Part shown: piece after piece, positions 44,249-53,492 of the stretch | Layout of the letters: every line of letters begins with the position of its first letter | Position numbering within the stretch: position 1 is the first letter of the stretch | DNA from: Pseudomonadota bacterium | Lineage (GTDB): Bacteria > Pseudomonadota > Gammaproteobacteria > Pseudomonadales > Moraxellaceae | Assembly: GCA_023393635.1 (NCBI GenBank) | Contig: JAEWKT010000061.1 | Coordinates: forward strand, 124,001-188,000 | DNA length: 64,000 nucleotides | Direction: 5' to 3' | Translations under genes and position numbers: made by a program | Notes under the pieces: generated by a model | What the model was told of the DNA's origin: nothing | Database searches by the model: none | What the model saw: only the letters and a program-made list of their open reading frames with translations

Positions 44249-44860
44249 ATGATTGGTTCGTTAACGGGTGTGGTTCGCGCTCTGGAAGTGCCTGTGGTAT
44301 TGCTAGAAGTGAATGGGGTTGGCTATGAAGTAGACACGCCAATTTCTACCTTTTGTTTATTAAAAACAGGTCAAACGGTGACGCTGTGGACGCATCTGGT
44401 GGTGCGTGAAGATGCGCAGTTGCTGTATGGCTTTTTAGATACCAGCGATAAAGTGCTGTTTAGAACCTTAATTAAAGTCAATGGCGTCGGCCCTAAGCTG
44501 GCTTTAAGCATATTGTCTAGCATGAGCAGTGCCATGATGATCCAGACCATTGATATGGAAGATGTTGTGACGCTCACGCGGATTCCTGGTGTGGGTAAAA
44601 AAACTGCCGAACGTCTGGTGATTGAACTGCGTGACAAGCTGAAAAAACTGACCAACAATAGCAGTGACGGCAGCACAGATATTGCAATCAATCAGCTTAG
44701 CATTACCAGTAACTCACCAATTGCCGAAGCAGAAGCCGCACTGGTGGCACTAGGCTACAAGCCAGTTGAGGCACAAAAAGCAGTGGGCGCATTTAAAAAT
44801 GAGTTTACTGAAACTGCCGATTTAATTCGTGCCGCCTTAAAGTCCATGATGAAGCAGTAA
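44249..44860 (+). CDS. ruvA: Holliday junction ATP-dependent DNA helicase subunit RuvA
   Basis: RuvA binds Holliday junctions and loads RuvB. The OB-fold domain starts MIGSLTGVVRALEVP; the helix-hairpin-helix motifs are KVNGVGPKLALSILS and RIPGVGKKTAERLVIEL, and the C-terminal UBA-like domain (EAEAALVALGYKPVEAQKAV) binds RuvB. The open frame begins at TTG 44237, but the canonical start is ATG 44249, giving 203 residues as in E. coli. ruvC is absent here. ruvB follows after 73 bp. Confidence 0.96.
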   Translation: MIGSLTGVVRALEVPVVLLEVNGVGYEVDTPISTFCLLKTGQTVTLWTHLVVREDAQLLYGFLDTSDKVLFRTLIKVNGVGPKLALSILSSMSSAMMIQTIDMEDVVTLTRIPGVGKKTAERLVIELRDKLKKLTNNSSDGSTDIAINQLSITSNSPIAEAEAALVALGYKPVEAQKAVGAFKNEFTETADLIRAALKSMMKQ

Positions 44861-44933
44861 TTTTATTGCTCACCTGACCGCCTCAATTTTTAGATATTAA
44901 TTTTTCATTCGTGACAAACAGTGGATAGAAAAT

Positions 44934-45932
44934 ATGCAGGATCGATTAATTAGTGGCGTTGAAAAGCCCGAAGATCATTTTGATCGTGCGATTCGCCCTA
45001 CCAGTTTAGAAGACTACGTTGGGCAACCTGTCGTACGTGAACAAATGGAAATTTTTATCCATGCCGCGCGCAACCGCAACGAGGCACTGGATCACACCTT
45101 GATTTTTGGCCCGCCAGGCTTGGGTAAAACCACACTGGCCAATATTATTGCCCGTGAAATGGGTGGCAATTTAAAATCCACCTCTGGGCCCGTGCTTGAG
45201 CGTGCTGGCGATTTGGCGGCTTTACTCACCAACCTTGAGCATGGCGATGTCTTGTTTATTGATGAAATTCATCGTCTATCGCCCGTCATTGAAGAAATCC
45301 TATATCCAGCCATGGAAGATTACCAACTGGATATTATGATTGGCGAAGGCCCTGCTGCACGTTCAATTAAGCTGGATTTGCCCCCATTTACGCTGGTGGC
45401 GGCCACCACACGTGCGGGCTTACTGACCTCTCCGCTCCGTGACCGTTTTGGGATTGTACAGCGGCTTGAGTTTTATTCTGTGGCTGATTTAACCACCATT
45501 GTGCGCCGTTCTGCCAATCTAATGAATGTTTCCATGACAGATACTGGCGCCCAGGAAATTGCCAGACGTGCACGCGGTACGCCTCGAATTGCCAATCGCT
45601 TATTACGCCGTGTGCGTGACTATGCGGAAGTAAAAGGCAATGGCGATGTGACTCAAGACATTGCCCAGCGTGCGCTAGATATGCTGAATGTCGATAAAAA
45701 TGGTTTAGATACTTTAGACCGTCGTTATTTGCAAATGTTACTAGAGCGCTTTAATGGTGGCCCAGCAGGCATTGAAGCCATTGCAGCAGCGATGGCTGAA
45801 GATAGCGGCACCCTGGAAGATGTGATTGAGCCTTATTTAATTCAGCAAGGCTTTGTTATGCGCACTGCACGTGGCCGCATTGCCACCAATTTGGCCTATT
45901 ATCAGTTTGACATGATCCCGCCTGAAAGCTAA
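44934..45932 (+). CDS. ruvB: Holliday junction branch migration ATPase RuvB
   Basis: RuvB is the hexameric AAA+ motor for branch migration. Walker A GPPGLGKTTLAN, Walker B LFIDEIHRLSPVIEE, sensor LVAATTRAGLLTSPLRDRF and the arginine motif ARGTPRIANRLLRRVRD are all present. FNGGPAGIEAIAAAMAEDSGTLEDVIEPYL is the winged-helix C-terminus. The 332 residues are typical. An intrinsic terminator overlaps the last codons. Confidence 0.98.
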   Translation: MQDRLISGVEKPEDHFDRAIRPTSLEDYVGQPVVREQMEIFIHAARNRNEALDHTLIFGPPGLGKTTLANIIAREMGGNLKSTSGPVLERAGDLAALLTNLEHGDVLFIDEIHRLSPVIEEILYPAMEDYQLDIMIGEGPAARSIKLDLPPFTLVAATTRAGLLTSPLRDRFGIVQRLEFYSVADLTTIVRRSANLMNVSMTDTGAQEIARRARGTPRIANRLLRRVRDYAEVKGNGDVTQDIAQRALDMLNVDKNGLDTLDRRYLQMLLERFNGGPAGIEAIAAAMAEDSGTLEDVIEPYLIQQGFVMRTARGRIATNLAYYQFDMIPPES

Positions 45933-45945
45933 TTCAGGCTTTTTT
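45920..45945 (+). terminator. Intrinsic terminator overlapping the ruvB stop
   Basis: GCCTGAA (45920-45926) and TTCAGGC (45933-45939) form a perfect 7-bp stem with a 6-nt loop and six T. The 5' arm encodes the last ruvB residues and the loop contains the TAA stop. Confidence 0.87.
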
Positions 45946-46139
45946 AACAAACTTATTGCCTCATTCATTTTCTGCTTGGCTTAGCCTTAAGCCAAGTGGA
46001 TTTGAAGGGATATAAACTATTGATACAAAAAGTTTAATATAAAATAAAAACTAGAAAGGTAATAGCATTTCTACTCAAGGCATTAATATAGTAAGCTGAT
46101 TGCACAGTCATAAAACCATTGCAATAAAAGGCTTAAACA

Positions 46140-46541
46140 GTGACTCATTCTTTTAAGTTTCCCATCCGCGTATACATTGAAGACACCGATGCAGGCGGAA
46201 TTGTGTACCATGCCAACCATATTCGCTACTTTGAGCGCGCCCGTACTGAATGGCTTCGCGCACAAGGCGTAGAGCATTACTGGAATCAGCATGATTACTC
46301 TTTTGTCGTACACCAAATTAGCGTGCAATACCATAAGCCAATTTTTATGGATAATTTACTGCATGTGACTGTTGATGTACGTTCATGTAAATCAGTATCA
46401 TTTACCTTGCAGCAAAATATTTACCATGATGAAATACTGCTGGCTTCTGCCACCGTAACCCTTGCTTGTTTGGATCAGTACTTAAAACCAAGACGAATTC
46501 CAGAATCTATTCATCATTTAATTGTAAGCTCCATCAATTAG
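46140..46541 (+). CDS. ybgC: Acyl-CoA thioesterase YbgC (Tol-Pal associated)
   Basis: YbgC is a hotdog-fold thioesterase encoded at the head of tol-pal operons. RVYIEDTDAGGIVYHANHIRYFERARTEWLR carries the catalytic Asp in DTDAGG and the conserved HAN. It starts at GTG 46140 (MTHSFKFPIRV), as no upstream start or in-frame ATG fits. The 133-residue length matches E. coli (134). tolQ follows after 34 bp. Confidence 0.95.
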   Translation: MTHSFKFPIRVYIEDTDAGGIVYHANHIRYFERARTEWLRAQGVEHYWNQHDYSFVVHQISVQYHKPIFMDNLLHVTVDVRSCKSVSFTLQQNIYHDEILLASATVTLACLDQYLKPRRIPESIHHLIVSSIN

Positions 46542-46575
46542 TAAGCACTTATCTATCAACTTTTGTGAAATAAAC

Positions 46576-47304
46576 ATGCCAACAACACCAAATCCAACCT
46601 CACTTAATATTTCTGATTTAATTTTGCATGCCAGTCCAGTGGTTCAATTGGTGATGCTTGTTTTGTTCATTGCTTCTATTTATGGCTGGTTTTTAATTGC
46701 CAGACTCGAGATGGAATTTCGTAAAAATCATCAGCAAGACCAGAGCTTTGAGAAAATATTCTGGTCAGGCGCAGACTTAAAAACCTTATATAAAAATGCG
46801 CAAACTCATCCCAACCGTCAAGGTTTGGAATCTATTTTCTATGCAGGCTTCACCGAATTTTTAAAACTTAAAAAACGTCAAGCCAATAAAGAAGAAACCA
46901 TTAACGGCACCGAACGCATGCTGCGCGTTTCCTTGTCCCGCGAGCAAAATATACTGGAAGAAGGTGCATCGACCTTAGCCAGTATTGGCTCAGTTGCGCC
47001 ATATGTGGGTTTATTTGGCACGGTTTGGGGGATCATGAATGCGTTTATTGGCCTGGCACAAGTTGAGCAAGTAACTCTGGCCACGGTTGCACCAGGTATT
47101 GCTGAAGCCTTAATTGCAACGGCAATTGGCTTATTTGCTGCAATTCCTGCCGTGTTGGCATTTAACCGCTATAGCAGCAAAAGTGAAGCGGTTTATCAGC
47201 AGCGCGCCCTGTTTGCTGAAGAAATGACTGCCCTATTGCAACGTGAATCATTAGATGGAGCTGGCAACAACCAGCATGCCAATCCATTACGTGAGGATGC
47301 CTAA
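46576..47304 (+). CDS. tolQ: Tol-Pal inner-membrane motor protein TolQ
   Basis: TolQ forms with TolR the proton-driven motor that energises TolA during outer-membrane constriction. Three transmembrane helices are visible: SPVVQLVMLVLFIASIYGWF, SVAPYVGLFGTVWGIMNAFIGL and PGIAEALIATAIGLFAAIPAVLAF. The conserved GTVWGIM and AEALIATAIG motifs are typical of TolQ/ExbB. The 242 residues slightly exceed E. coli TolQ (230). It is 2 bp from tolR. Confidence 0.97.
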   Translation: MPTTPNPTSLNISDLILHASPVVQLVMLVLFIASIYGWFLIARLEMEFRKNHQQDQSFEKIFWSGADLKTLYKNAQTHPNRQGLESIFYAGFTEFLKLKKRQANKEETINGTERMLRVSLSREQNILEEGASTLASIGSVAPYVGLFGTVWGIMNAFIGLAQVEQVTLATVAPGIAEALIATAIGLFAAIPAVLAFNRYSSKSEAVYQQRALFAEEMTALLQRESLDGAGNNQHANPLREDA

Positions 47305-47306
47305 TT

Positions 47307-47753
47307 ATGGCAATGCAAGGCAGCCCATTTGGCCGTATTAAAAAACCGCTTAAAAGTGACATGAACGTGGTGCCCTATATTGACGTAATGCTGGTGCTAC
47401 TGGTGATTTTTATGGTCACTGCACCGATGATTACGGCAGGCATTAAAGTTGATTTACCACAATCTAAAAACACGCCGTTTCAATCCGAAACCCAGCCAGC
47501 CATTGTAACGATTAAAAGCGATGGTCAGTACTCTGTGGAATTTGGTAATCATATTGATCAAGTGTCTCTGGATGAACTGCAAACCCGTTTGACTGCTGCA
47601 CAAAACAAGGCATTAGAAAATAAACAAGTGCTCATGGTATTGGTCAATGGCGATAAAAATGTTGCTTATGGCAAAGTGGTTGGACTGATGTCTAGCTTAC
47701 AAGAAGCAGGATTAAGTCAGGTTGGTTTATTAACCGACACGCCTAAACAATAA
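47307..47753 (+). CDS. tolR: Tol-Pal inner-membrane motor protein TolR
   Basis: TolR is the proton-channel partner of TolQ. The single N-terminal transmembrane helix carries the essential Asp in MNVVPYIDVMLVLLVIFMVTAPM. The periplasmic domain has KVDLPQS and a typical TolR/ExbD fold. The 148-residue length matches the family. It is packed between tolQ (2 bp) and tolA (9 bp). Confidence 0.97.
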   Translation: MAMQGSPFGRIKKPLKSDMNVVPYIDVMLVLLVIFMVTAPMITAGIKVDLPQSKNTPFQSETQPAIVTIKSDGQYSVEFGNHIDQVSLDELQTRLTAAQNKALENKQVLMVLVNGDKNVAYGKVVGLMSSLQEAGLSQVGLLTDTPKQ

Positions 47754-47762
47754 GGTGTTTTC

Positions 47763-49193
47763 ATGAAGCGGCCTGCTCCATCATCGTCTAACAAAAATCG
47801 TTTACCGCTAGCCATTACCTTAGTACTGCATGCTAGCTTGCTTAGCGGCTTGCTTTATTTTGGTAAAAGCAACCCTTTAACTCCGCCTAAACCATTGCAG
47901 GCTATACTGATTACGCCTGAACAATTACAGCAAATGCAAGAAGCGAGTGATTCAGCAGCAACGAATGAGGCTATCAGTGAACCAGAACCTTTAAATAATA
48001 TTGAGCCTGAACCCGCCCTATCAGAACCATCGGAACAATTACCACCTGAAGCCGTTGCTGAGCCTGAGCCTATTGTTATACCTAAAGTTAAACCAGAACC
48101 CATTAAACCTGATACCAGTAAGTTAGAGGCACAAAAAGCAGCAGCGTTGGCAGCCACACAAGCGAAACAAAAGGCAGCTGAACAGAAAAAACAGCAGCAA
48201 GCTTTAGAGCAGCAAAAAGCGGCTGAGGCAAAACTAAAACAGGCACAGGCAGAGCAAGCGAAAGCTGAGGCCAACGCTAAAATGCAAGAAGCCAATGCAG
48301 CTAAAGCCAATGCAGCAGCACAGGCTAAGCAAAAAGCCGAATTGGAAGCCAAGCGTAAAGCCACCCATGAGGCCAAATTAAAAGCAGCGGAATTAAAAGC
48401 TGCTCAAGCTAAAGAGCAAGCTGAGGCAAAACGTAAGGCTGAGGCAGAAGCACAACAGGCGGCAGCGAAAAAGCAGCAGGAAGCAGAACAGAAAAAAGCC
48501 AAAGCAGAGGCTGAACGTAAAGAGCTAGAAGCCAAAAAACGTGAAACAGCACAACAGCAGGCTAAGGCAAAAGCGGCTGAAGACAAAAAACGCCAAGCTG
48601 AAGAAGCCAAGAAAAAAGCGCAAGAAGATGCAAAAGCCAAGGCGGATGCTAGGGCAAAGGCGGACGCTAAAGCCAAGGCAGATGCTGACGCCAAAGCAAA
48701 AGCCAGTGAAAATGCTAAGCGCAAAGCAGATGCAGACGCAAAAGCTAAAGCAGATAAAGAAGCTAAACAAAAAGCCGAGGCTAAAGCTAAGGCAGATGCA
48801 AAAGCAAAAGCCGACAGCGAGGCCAAGGCAAAAGCAGCTGAAGATGCAAAACGTAAAGCAGAAGATGACGCAAAAGCTGAAAGTGAAGCCAAAGCCAAGG
48901 CAGACGCCAAAGCTGAAGCTAAAAAAGTCGCAGCTGTTTCAACCGCAGGTTTTCAAAATAAAATGACCAGAGCATGGCGCAAACCTGCTGGTTGTGATGG
49001 TAACTCCGCCAAAGCCCGTGTGAACTTAACACCAAGCGGACAGGTTTCCTCTATTGTCATTACCAAAAGTAGTAACAATGATGATTGTGATGCCAGTATC
49101 CGAGCAGCCATTGAACAGGCAGCACCATTTGATATGCCCGATGACCCAGAAGCACGAAAACTGGCGCAGCGGCTTGAACCAACCTTTAAATAA
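47763..49193 (+). CDS. tolA: Tol-Pal periplasmic spanning protein TolA
   Basis: TolA spans the periplasm and couples the TolQR motor to Pal and TolB. An N-terminal helix LPLAITLVLHASLLSGLLYFG (about residues 18-38) anchors it. A Pro/Glu-rich stretch (about 40-115) precedes a very long Ala/Lys coiled coil (about 118-395) built of AKAKADAKAK-like repeats. The C-terminal globular domain (about 400-476) has MTRAWRKPAGCDGNSAKARVNL and DDCDASIRAAIEQAAPFDMP with a Cys pair. At 476 residues it exceeds E. coli TolA (421) because of the coiled coil. The antisense strand of the repeat gives long spurious frames. Confidence 0.96.
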   Translation: MKRPAPSSSNKNRLPLAITLVLHASLLSGLLYFGKSNPLTPPKPLQAILITPEQLQQMQEASDSAATNEAISEPEPLNNIEPEPALSEPSEQLPPEAVAEPEPIVIPKVKPEPIKPDTSKLEAQKAAALAATQAKQKAAEQKKQQQALEQQKAAEAKLKQAQAEQAKAEANAKMQEANAAKANAAAQAKQKAELEAKRKATHEAKLKAAELKAAQAKEQAEAKRKAEAEAQQAAAKKQQEAEQKKAKAEAERKELEAKKRETAQQQAKAKAAEDKKRQAEEAKKKAQEDAKAKADARAKADAKAKADADAKAKASENAKRKADADAKAKADKEAKQKAEAKAKADAKAKADSEAKAKAAEDAKRKAEDDAKAESEAKAKADAKAEAKKVAAVSTAGFQNKMTRAWRKPAGCDGNSAKARVNLTPSGQVSSIVITKSSNNDDCDASIRAAIEQAAPFDMPDDPEARKLAQRLEPTFK

Positions 49194-49261
49194 TGGAAAA
49201 TAATGCTATGTTAACGCAATTAAAACCACTGATATCACAATGCTTAAGGAGTTGCTAAACC

Positions 49262-50551
49262 ATGCTTAAATTACGTCTGCTTACTGCTTGTATTTTGGCT
49301 GGCAGCACCTTTTTGCCTGCTTTAACAACTCAGGCCAATGCGGCACTTACCTTTGAAGTGGCCAAAGCCTTTGAGGAAGCACCACAAATTGCCGTAGTGC
49401 CATTTGCATCAGATAGCTTAATTTATTCTGTCGTGCAAAATGACTTACAACGCTCAGGTAAATTTAATAGTGCATCAACCAATTTGCCTGAAAGCCCAAG
49501 CAGCACCAGCGAACTTAACGCGGCAGCATGGCAAAATCGTGGTATTCCCTATGTGGTCGTTGGTAAAGTGACGCCAGCGGCTGATGGCAGCTTACAGGTT
49601 CAATATGAGCTATTTGACGTCAAAAAAAATGCCCGTATATTGGGTGAGGTATTGCAAGTGCCTGCCAATCGGCAACGTCAGGCAGGCCATTTAATTGCAG
49701 ATAAAATCTATCAGGCATTAACGGGTATCGCAGGTGATTTCTCAGGCCAGATTGCTTATGTACTGCGCAATCGCGAAGCTGGAAAAATTATTTATACCTT
49801 GCAAATCGCTGATAGTGATGGCCAGCAACCGCGCACTGTGCTTGAATCACCAGAACCTATTTTATCCCCAAGCTGGTCGCCTGATGCACGCAAACTGGCT
49901 TATGTCTCTTTTGAAACCAAACGTCCTGTTATTTATTTACAGGATTTAGCAACTGGACAACGCGAATCATTGGCACAATTTAAAGGCCTTAATGGCGCGC
50001 CAAGTATTTCGCCCGATGGTAAAAGCATGCTGTTCACTGGGTCAATGGACGATAACCCTGAAATTTACCAGATGAATATTGCGACTAAGCGAATCACCCG
50101 TCTCACCCGTGATAGTGCCATTGACACTGAAGCACGTTATGCACCCGATGGTAAATCATTTATTTTCACCTCGGACCGTGGCGGCACACCACAAATTTAT
50201 CGCTATAGCTTTGATGATGGCAGCACCAGACGATTAACCTTTAATGGCCCATTTAATGCACGTGGCACCTTAAGTAGTGATGGGCGTAGTCTCGCACTGG
50301 TACATCGTAAAGCAGGTAGCCAATATCAGGTGGCTGTACAAGACTTAGCTTCAGGTGTGATTAGTATTTTAACCCCCACCCCACTTGATGAATCACCAAG
50401 TTTTTCACCAAATGGCCAAATGGTCGTGTATGCCACCCGTGAAGGTAGCCGTGGCATGCTGTCCATTATGTCCATTGATGGGCGGTTTAGAATGCGCCTG
50501 CCAAGTGAACAAGGTGAAGTGCGTGAGCCAGCCTGGGCACCGCGACGCTAA
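49262..50551 (+). CDS. tolB: Periplasmic beta-propeller protein TolB
   Basis: TolB binds Pal and TolA in the periplasm. A signal peptide ends near ANAA (about residue 29). The N-terminal domain (about 30-170; IAVVPFA, YVVVGKV) is followed by a six-bladed propeller of WD-like repeats with SPSWSPDARKLAYVSFE, PSISPDGKSMLFTGS, ARYAPDGKSFIFTSDRGG and SFSPNGQMVVYATRE. The 429 residues match E. coli (430). It follows tolA by 68 bp. Confidence 0.97.
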   Translation: MLKLRLLTACILAGSTFLPALTTQANAALTFEVAKAFEEAPQIAVVPFASDSLIYSVVQNDLQRSGKFNSASTNLPESPSSTSELNAAAWQNRGIPYVVVGKVTPAADGSLQVQYELFDVKKNARILGEVLQVPANRQRQAGHLIADKIYQALTGIAGDFSGQIAYVLRNREAGKIIYTLQIADSDGQQPRTVLESPEPILSPSWSPDARKLAYVSFETKRPVIYLQDLATGQRESLAQFKGLNGAPSISPDGKSMLFTGSMDDNPEIYQMNIATKRITRLTRDSAIDTEARYAPDGKSFIFTSDRGGTPQIYRYSFDDGSTRRLTFNGPFNARGTLSSDGRSLALVHRKAGSQYQVAVQDLASGVISILTPTPLDESPSFSPNGQMVVYATREGSRGMLSIMSIDGRFRMRLPSEQGEVREPAWAPRR

Positions 50552-50665
50552 ACTTTCGCTTACTACTTAATACCTTGATTCTTCTGAGTTTCCAAAAAAC
50601 AGTTGAAAAATAGAACAGAAGGGTTAAGGTAAATTACTATATAAATTTTAAACTGGAGATGAACA

Positions 50666-51244
50666 ATGAACATGTCACACAATAACCTGTCTAAAGTAAT
50701 TATGATTCCTGCCATTGCGCTTGCCTTGGCAGTAACAGGTTGTGCAAGCCGTAAGCCTGCAGCTTCAGCGACCACATCAAATACCACAGGAACTACTGCT
50801 GGTAATAACGGCGCATCTAGCTCTGGCTTAGGTAATTCTGGTGACTTAAATAGCCAAGGCATGGGCGCAAATGGCGCGATGGATGGTGTCCGTCAGGCGC
50901 TCGCTGCCCGTGTTGTACATTTTGACTACGATAGCAGTGATCTATCACAAACTGATTTAAATACCCTCAATGCACATGCCCGTTATTTATCACAAAACGG
51001 TGCAGCCCGTGTTAGCCTCACTGGCCATACCGATGAGCGCGGCACCCGTGAATACAACATGGCACTTGGTGAACGTCGCGCCAAATCTGTTGAAGCATTT
51101 TTGGTGACCAATGGTGCTCGCAATGAGCAAATTGAAACCGTCAGTTATGGTAAAGAGCAACCAGTTAACGAAGGACATAATGAGGCCGCCTGGGCAGAAA
51201 ATCGTCGTGTTCAAATTAATTACAGCGTAGGTGCGCCAAATTAA
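50666..51244 (+). CDS. pal: Peptidoglycan-associated lipoprotein Pal
   Basis: Pal tethers the outer membrane to peptidoglycan. A lipoprotein signal peptide ends at AVTGC with acylated Cys26. A Ser/Thr/Gly-rich linker follows, and the OmpA-like domain (about 75-190) has VVHFDYDSSDLSQTDLNTLNAHA and LTGHTDERGTREYNMALGERRAKSVE, which bind diaminopimelate. The 192 residues are slightly longer than E. coli (173). A GGAG precedes the ATG. The usual downstream cpoB (ybgF) is missing; a strong terminator follows. Confidence 0.97.
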   Translation: MNMSHNNLSKVIMIPAIALALAVTGCASRKPAASATTSNTTGTTAGNNGASSSGLGNSGDLNSQGMGANGAMDGVRQALAARVVHFDYDSSDLSQTDLNTLNAHARYLSQNGAARVSLTGHTDERGTREYNMALGERRAKSVEAFLVTNGARNEQIETVSYGKEQPVNEGHNEAAWAENRRVQINYSVGAPN

Positions 51245-51263
51245 TCTATAATTACCCACCTAT

Positions 51264-51297
51264 AAAAAACAGGTTGCCTTAAAGCAGCCTGTTTTTT
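51264..51297 (+). terminator. Terminator of the ybgC-tol-pal operon
   Basis: AAAAAACAGGTTGC (51264-51277) and GCAGCCTGTTTTTT (51284-51297) form a 14-bp stem with one wobble and a 6-nt loop, ending in six T. Confidence 0.92.
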
Positions 51298-51378
51298 ATT
51301 GATTCATCCTGCCCGTTTTTGCCAAAATCGCGCATACTATCTGTTTGACCTGCACTATCTATTTTTACGGAGTAATCG

Positions 51379-52380
51379 ATGTCCAATATCACCTTGAATC
51401 AGTACTTACTGGATCAACAACAACGGATCGCGCATCTTACTCCCGACTTAACCCAGCTTATTTTACAAGTTTCAATTGCCTGCAAAGCCATTAGTGCCGC
51501 CTTACACAAAGGTGCCCTAGCCGACATGCTTGGAAGTGCTGGCAGTGATAACGTTCAAGGTGAAGTACAAAAGAAACTAGATATCGTATCCAACGTCCTC
51601 ATGGTGGATACCGTACTCAGTGGCGGTAAAGTGGCTGCCTTGGCTTCAGAAGAAATGGACGACATGATTCCTGGCGATGATCAGGCCAGATATTTACTTA
51701 TGTTTGATCCCCTTGATGGCTCTAGCAATATTGATATCAATATGAGTGTTGGTACCATTTTTTCTATTCTAGAAAAACAACACAACAATATGGCAACTCA
51801 AGCTGATTTTATGCAATCAGGACGTCAGCAAATTGGCGCAGGCTACGTGCTGTATGGTCCATCTACCATGCTGGTTTTAACCCTGGGTGATGGCGTTGAT
51901 GTATTTACTTTGGACCGTGATATTGGTGAGTTTATCCTTACTGCCGAGCGCCTGAGTATTCCAGAAGATACCCAGGAATTTGCCATTAATAGTTCAAATT
52001 CACGCCACTGGGAACAACCCGTAAAACGCTATATTGATGAATGCATGGCAGGTAAAACTGGTGTGCGCGGCAAAGACTTTAATATGCGCTGGGTTGCCTG
52101 TATGGTGGGTGATATCCATCGCATTTTAACGCGTGGTGGTATTTTTATGTACCCTTATGATTTAAAAGACCCCAGTAAAGCAGGACGGCTGCGTTTGATG
52201 TATGAAGCAAATCCAATGGGCATGCTCATTGAACAAGCTGGTGGTATGGCAAGTACGGGTCGTGGGTCTATTTTAGAGGTGCAGCCTAATGATTTACACC
52301 AGCGCGTGGCGGTAATTTTAGGTTCTAAAAATGAAGTGCAACGTCTAGAAGCATATCATCAGCAAGCAGCCACGGCTTAA
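51379..52380 (+). CDS. fbp: Fructose-1,6-bisphosphatase, class I
   Basis: Fbp dephosphorylates fructose-1,6-bisphosphate in gluconeogenesis. The metal site is visible as ASEEMDD and MFDPLDGSSNIDINMSVGTIFS; GGIFMYPYDLKDPSKAGRLRLMYEANPMGMLIEQAGG is the conserved C-terminal block. The 333 residues match E. coli Fbp (332). A terminator-like hairpin follows. Confidence 0.97.
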   Translation: MSNITLNQYLLDQQQRIAHLTPDLTQLILQVSIACKAISAALHKGALADMLGSAGSDNVQGEVQKKLDIVSNVLMVDTVLSGGKVAALASEEMDDMIPGDDQARYLLMFDPLDGSSNIDINMSVGTIFSILEKQHNNMATQADFMQSGRQQIGAGYVLYGPSTMLVLTLGDGVDVFTLDRDIGEFILTAERLSIPEDTQEFAINSSNSRHWEQPVKRYIDECMAGKTGVRGKDFNMRWVACMVGDIHRILTRGGIFMYPYDLKDPSKAGRLRLMYEANPMGMLIEQAGGMASTGRGSILEVQPNDLHQRVAVILGSKNEVQRLEAYHQQAATA

Positions 52381-52402
52381 TATCAGTTAATCATACGTCA
52401 CT

Positions 52403-52435
52403 GCACTGGTTCATGCTAATCAGTGCTTTATTTAT
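52403..52435 (+). terminator. Terminator after fbp
   Basis: GCACTGGTT (52403-52411) and AATCAGTGC (52418-52426) form a 9-bp stem with one wobble and a 6-nt loop, followed by TTTATTTATT. Confidence 0.6.
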
Positions 52436-52464
52436 TATGTAGTTTAAAACCTAGACCTAAGCCA

Positions 52465-53286
52465 ATGACCCTGCCTTTAATTGAAATTCATGCTAAAGAT
52501 AACAATAAAATTAAACACTTACGTGGATTATGCGAGCAAGCTAGTTATCGTAAAAAACAACAACAAACAGTACTTGAAGGCATTCATTTAATTGATGCCT
52601 ATTTAAAAAATAGTTGCTCAAAAACCTCTCAATCAAAAAATACCCAGCCCATTGAAGCAATTTATTTAACAAAACAGGCATTAGATAATGCAGAGGCACA
52701 GCAGATATTAGACTTGAGTAGCAAAACCCCCGTCTATTTGTTGGCTGATGCTTTATATCAAGATATTCGTACGCTTGGGCCTGGGGTTGATATCATGGCA
52801 GTGATCAATACACCCCAAACTACAGTATCAATCGATAACAGCAAAGACATGCTTATTTTAGATAACTTACAAGATCCAGGCAATGTAGGGACTTTATTGC
52901 GCACTGCTGCTGCGGCTGGAATTAGACAAATTATTTGTAGCACAGGTACGGCTGCTATCTGGTCGCCGCGTGTATTAAGAGCAGGCATGGGTGCACAGTT
53001 TAGCTTAAGTATTTTTGAGCATCATGACCTTCAGGCATTATCCAACCACATGCAAATCCCCATGTATGCGACCAGTTCGCATGCCAATAGCACTTTATAC
53101 AATCTAGACCTCAAGCAACCCTGTGCATGGCTAATGGGCAACGAAGGCCAAGGGGTAAGCCCTACCCTGCTAAATCAGGCACATGGTATTGCTATTCCGC
53201 AACCTGGTGGGCAAGAATCTTTAAACGTGGCGGTAGCAGGCGCGATTTGTATTTTTGAAATGGTGCGTCAACGCCTCATAAGCTAG
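52465..53286 (+). CDS. SpoU/TrmH-family RNA 2'-O-methyltransferase
   Basis: This 273-residue SPOUT enzyme probably methylates rRNA or tRNA ribose with SAM. The N-terminal part (about 1-105) is an L30e-like RNA-binding domain (KIKHLRGLCEQASYRKKQQQTVLEGIHLI). The methyltransferase domain has LDNLQDPGNVGTLLRTAAAAGI, WLMGNEGQGVSPTLL and QPGGQESLNVAVAGAICIFEM, the three SpoU motifs. The target cannot be read from sequence; 23S rRNA is likely by similarity to RlmB/TsnR-like proteins. The open frame starts at TTG 52423, but ATG 52465 (MTLPLIEIHAK) is the plausible start. Confidence 0.9.
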   Translation: MTLPLIEIHAKDNNKIKHLRGLCEQASYRKKQQQTVLEGIHLIDAYLKNSCSKTSQSKNTQPIEAIYLTKQALDNAEAQQILDLSSKTPVYLLADALYQDIRTLGPGVDIMAVINTPQTTVSIDNSKDMLILDNLQDPGNVGTLLRTAAAAGIRQIICSTGTAAIWSPRVLRAGMGAQFSLSIFEHHDLQALSNHMQIPMYATSSHANSTLYNLDLKQPCAWLMGNEGQGVSPTLLNQAHGIAIPQPGGQESLNVAVAGAICIFEMVRQRLIS

Positions 53287-53310
53287 AGTGCTGCTATCCC
53301 CATTGCAGCG

Positions 53311-53350
53311 AACATGTATATGATTAATTATCTTGCTACACATGTTTTTA
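53311..53350 (+). terminator. Weak terminator-like hairpin after the RNA methyltransferase gene
   Basis: AACATGT (53311-53317) and ACATGTT (53340-53346) form a 7-bp stem with a 22-nt loop, followed by T-rich sequence. Confidence 0.3.
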
Positions 53351-53492
53351 GACTTTTGCCAATAATTTGTTTAAAATTTTAAATATTAATTTTAATTCAT
53401 GTCAACGCCCAGCCCTATAGTAGCGTTATAAATGCATATACTGTGTTTATTGTTTGCTTGGAGCATATTGGGTGGCGGGATATTCCATACAC

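Noticed and set aside
47855..48910. Long Ala/Ser/Leu/Cys-rich frames on the minus strand, and a Lys-rich plus-strand frame at 48541-48966
   Set aside because: They are shadows of the low-complexity Ala/Lys repeat of tolA, with no ribosome-binding site and no family resemblance.
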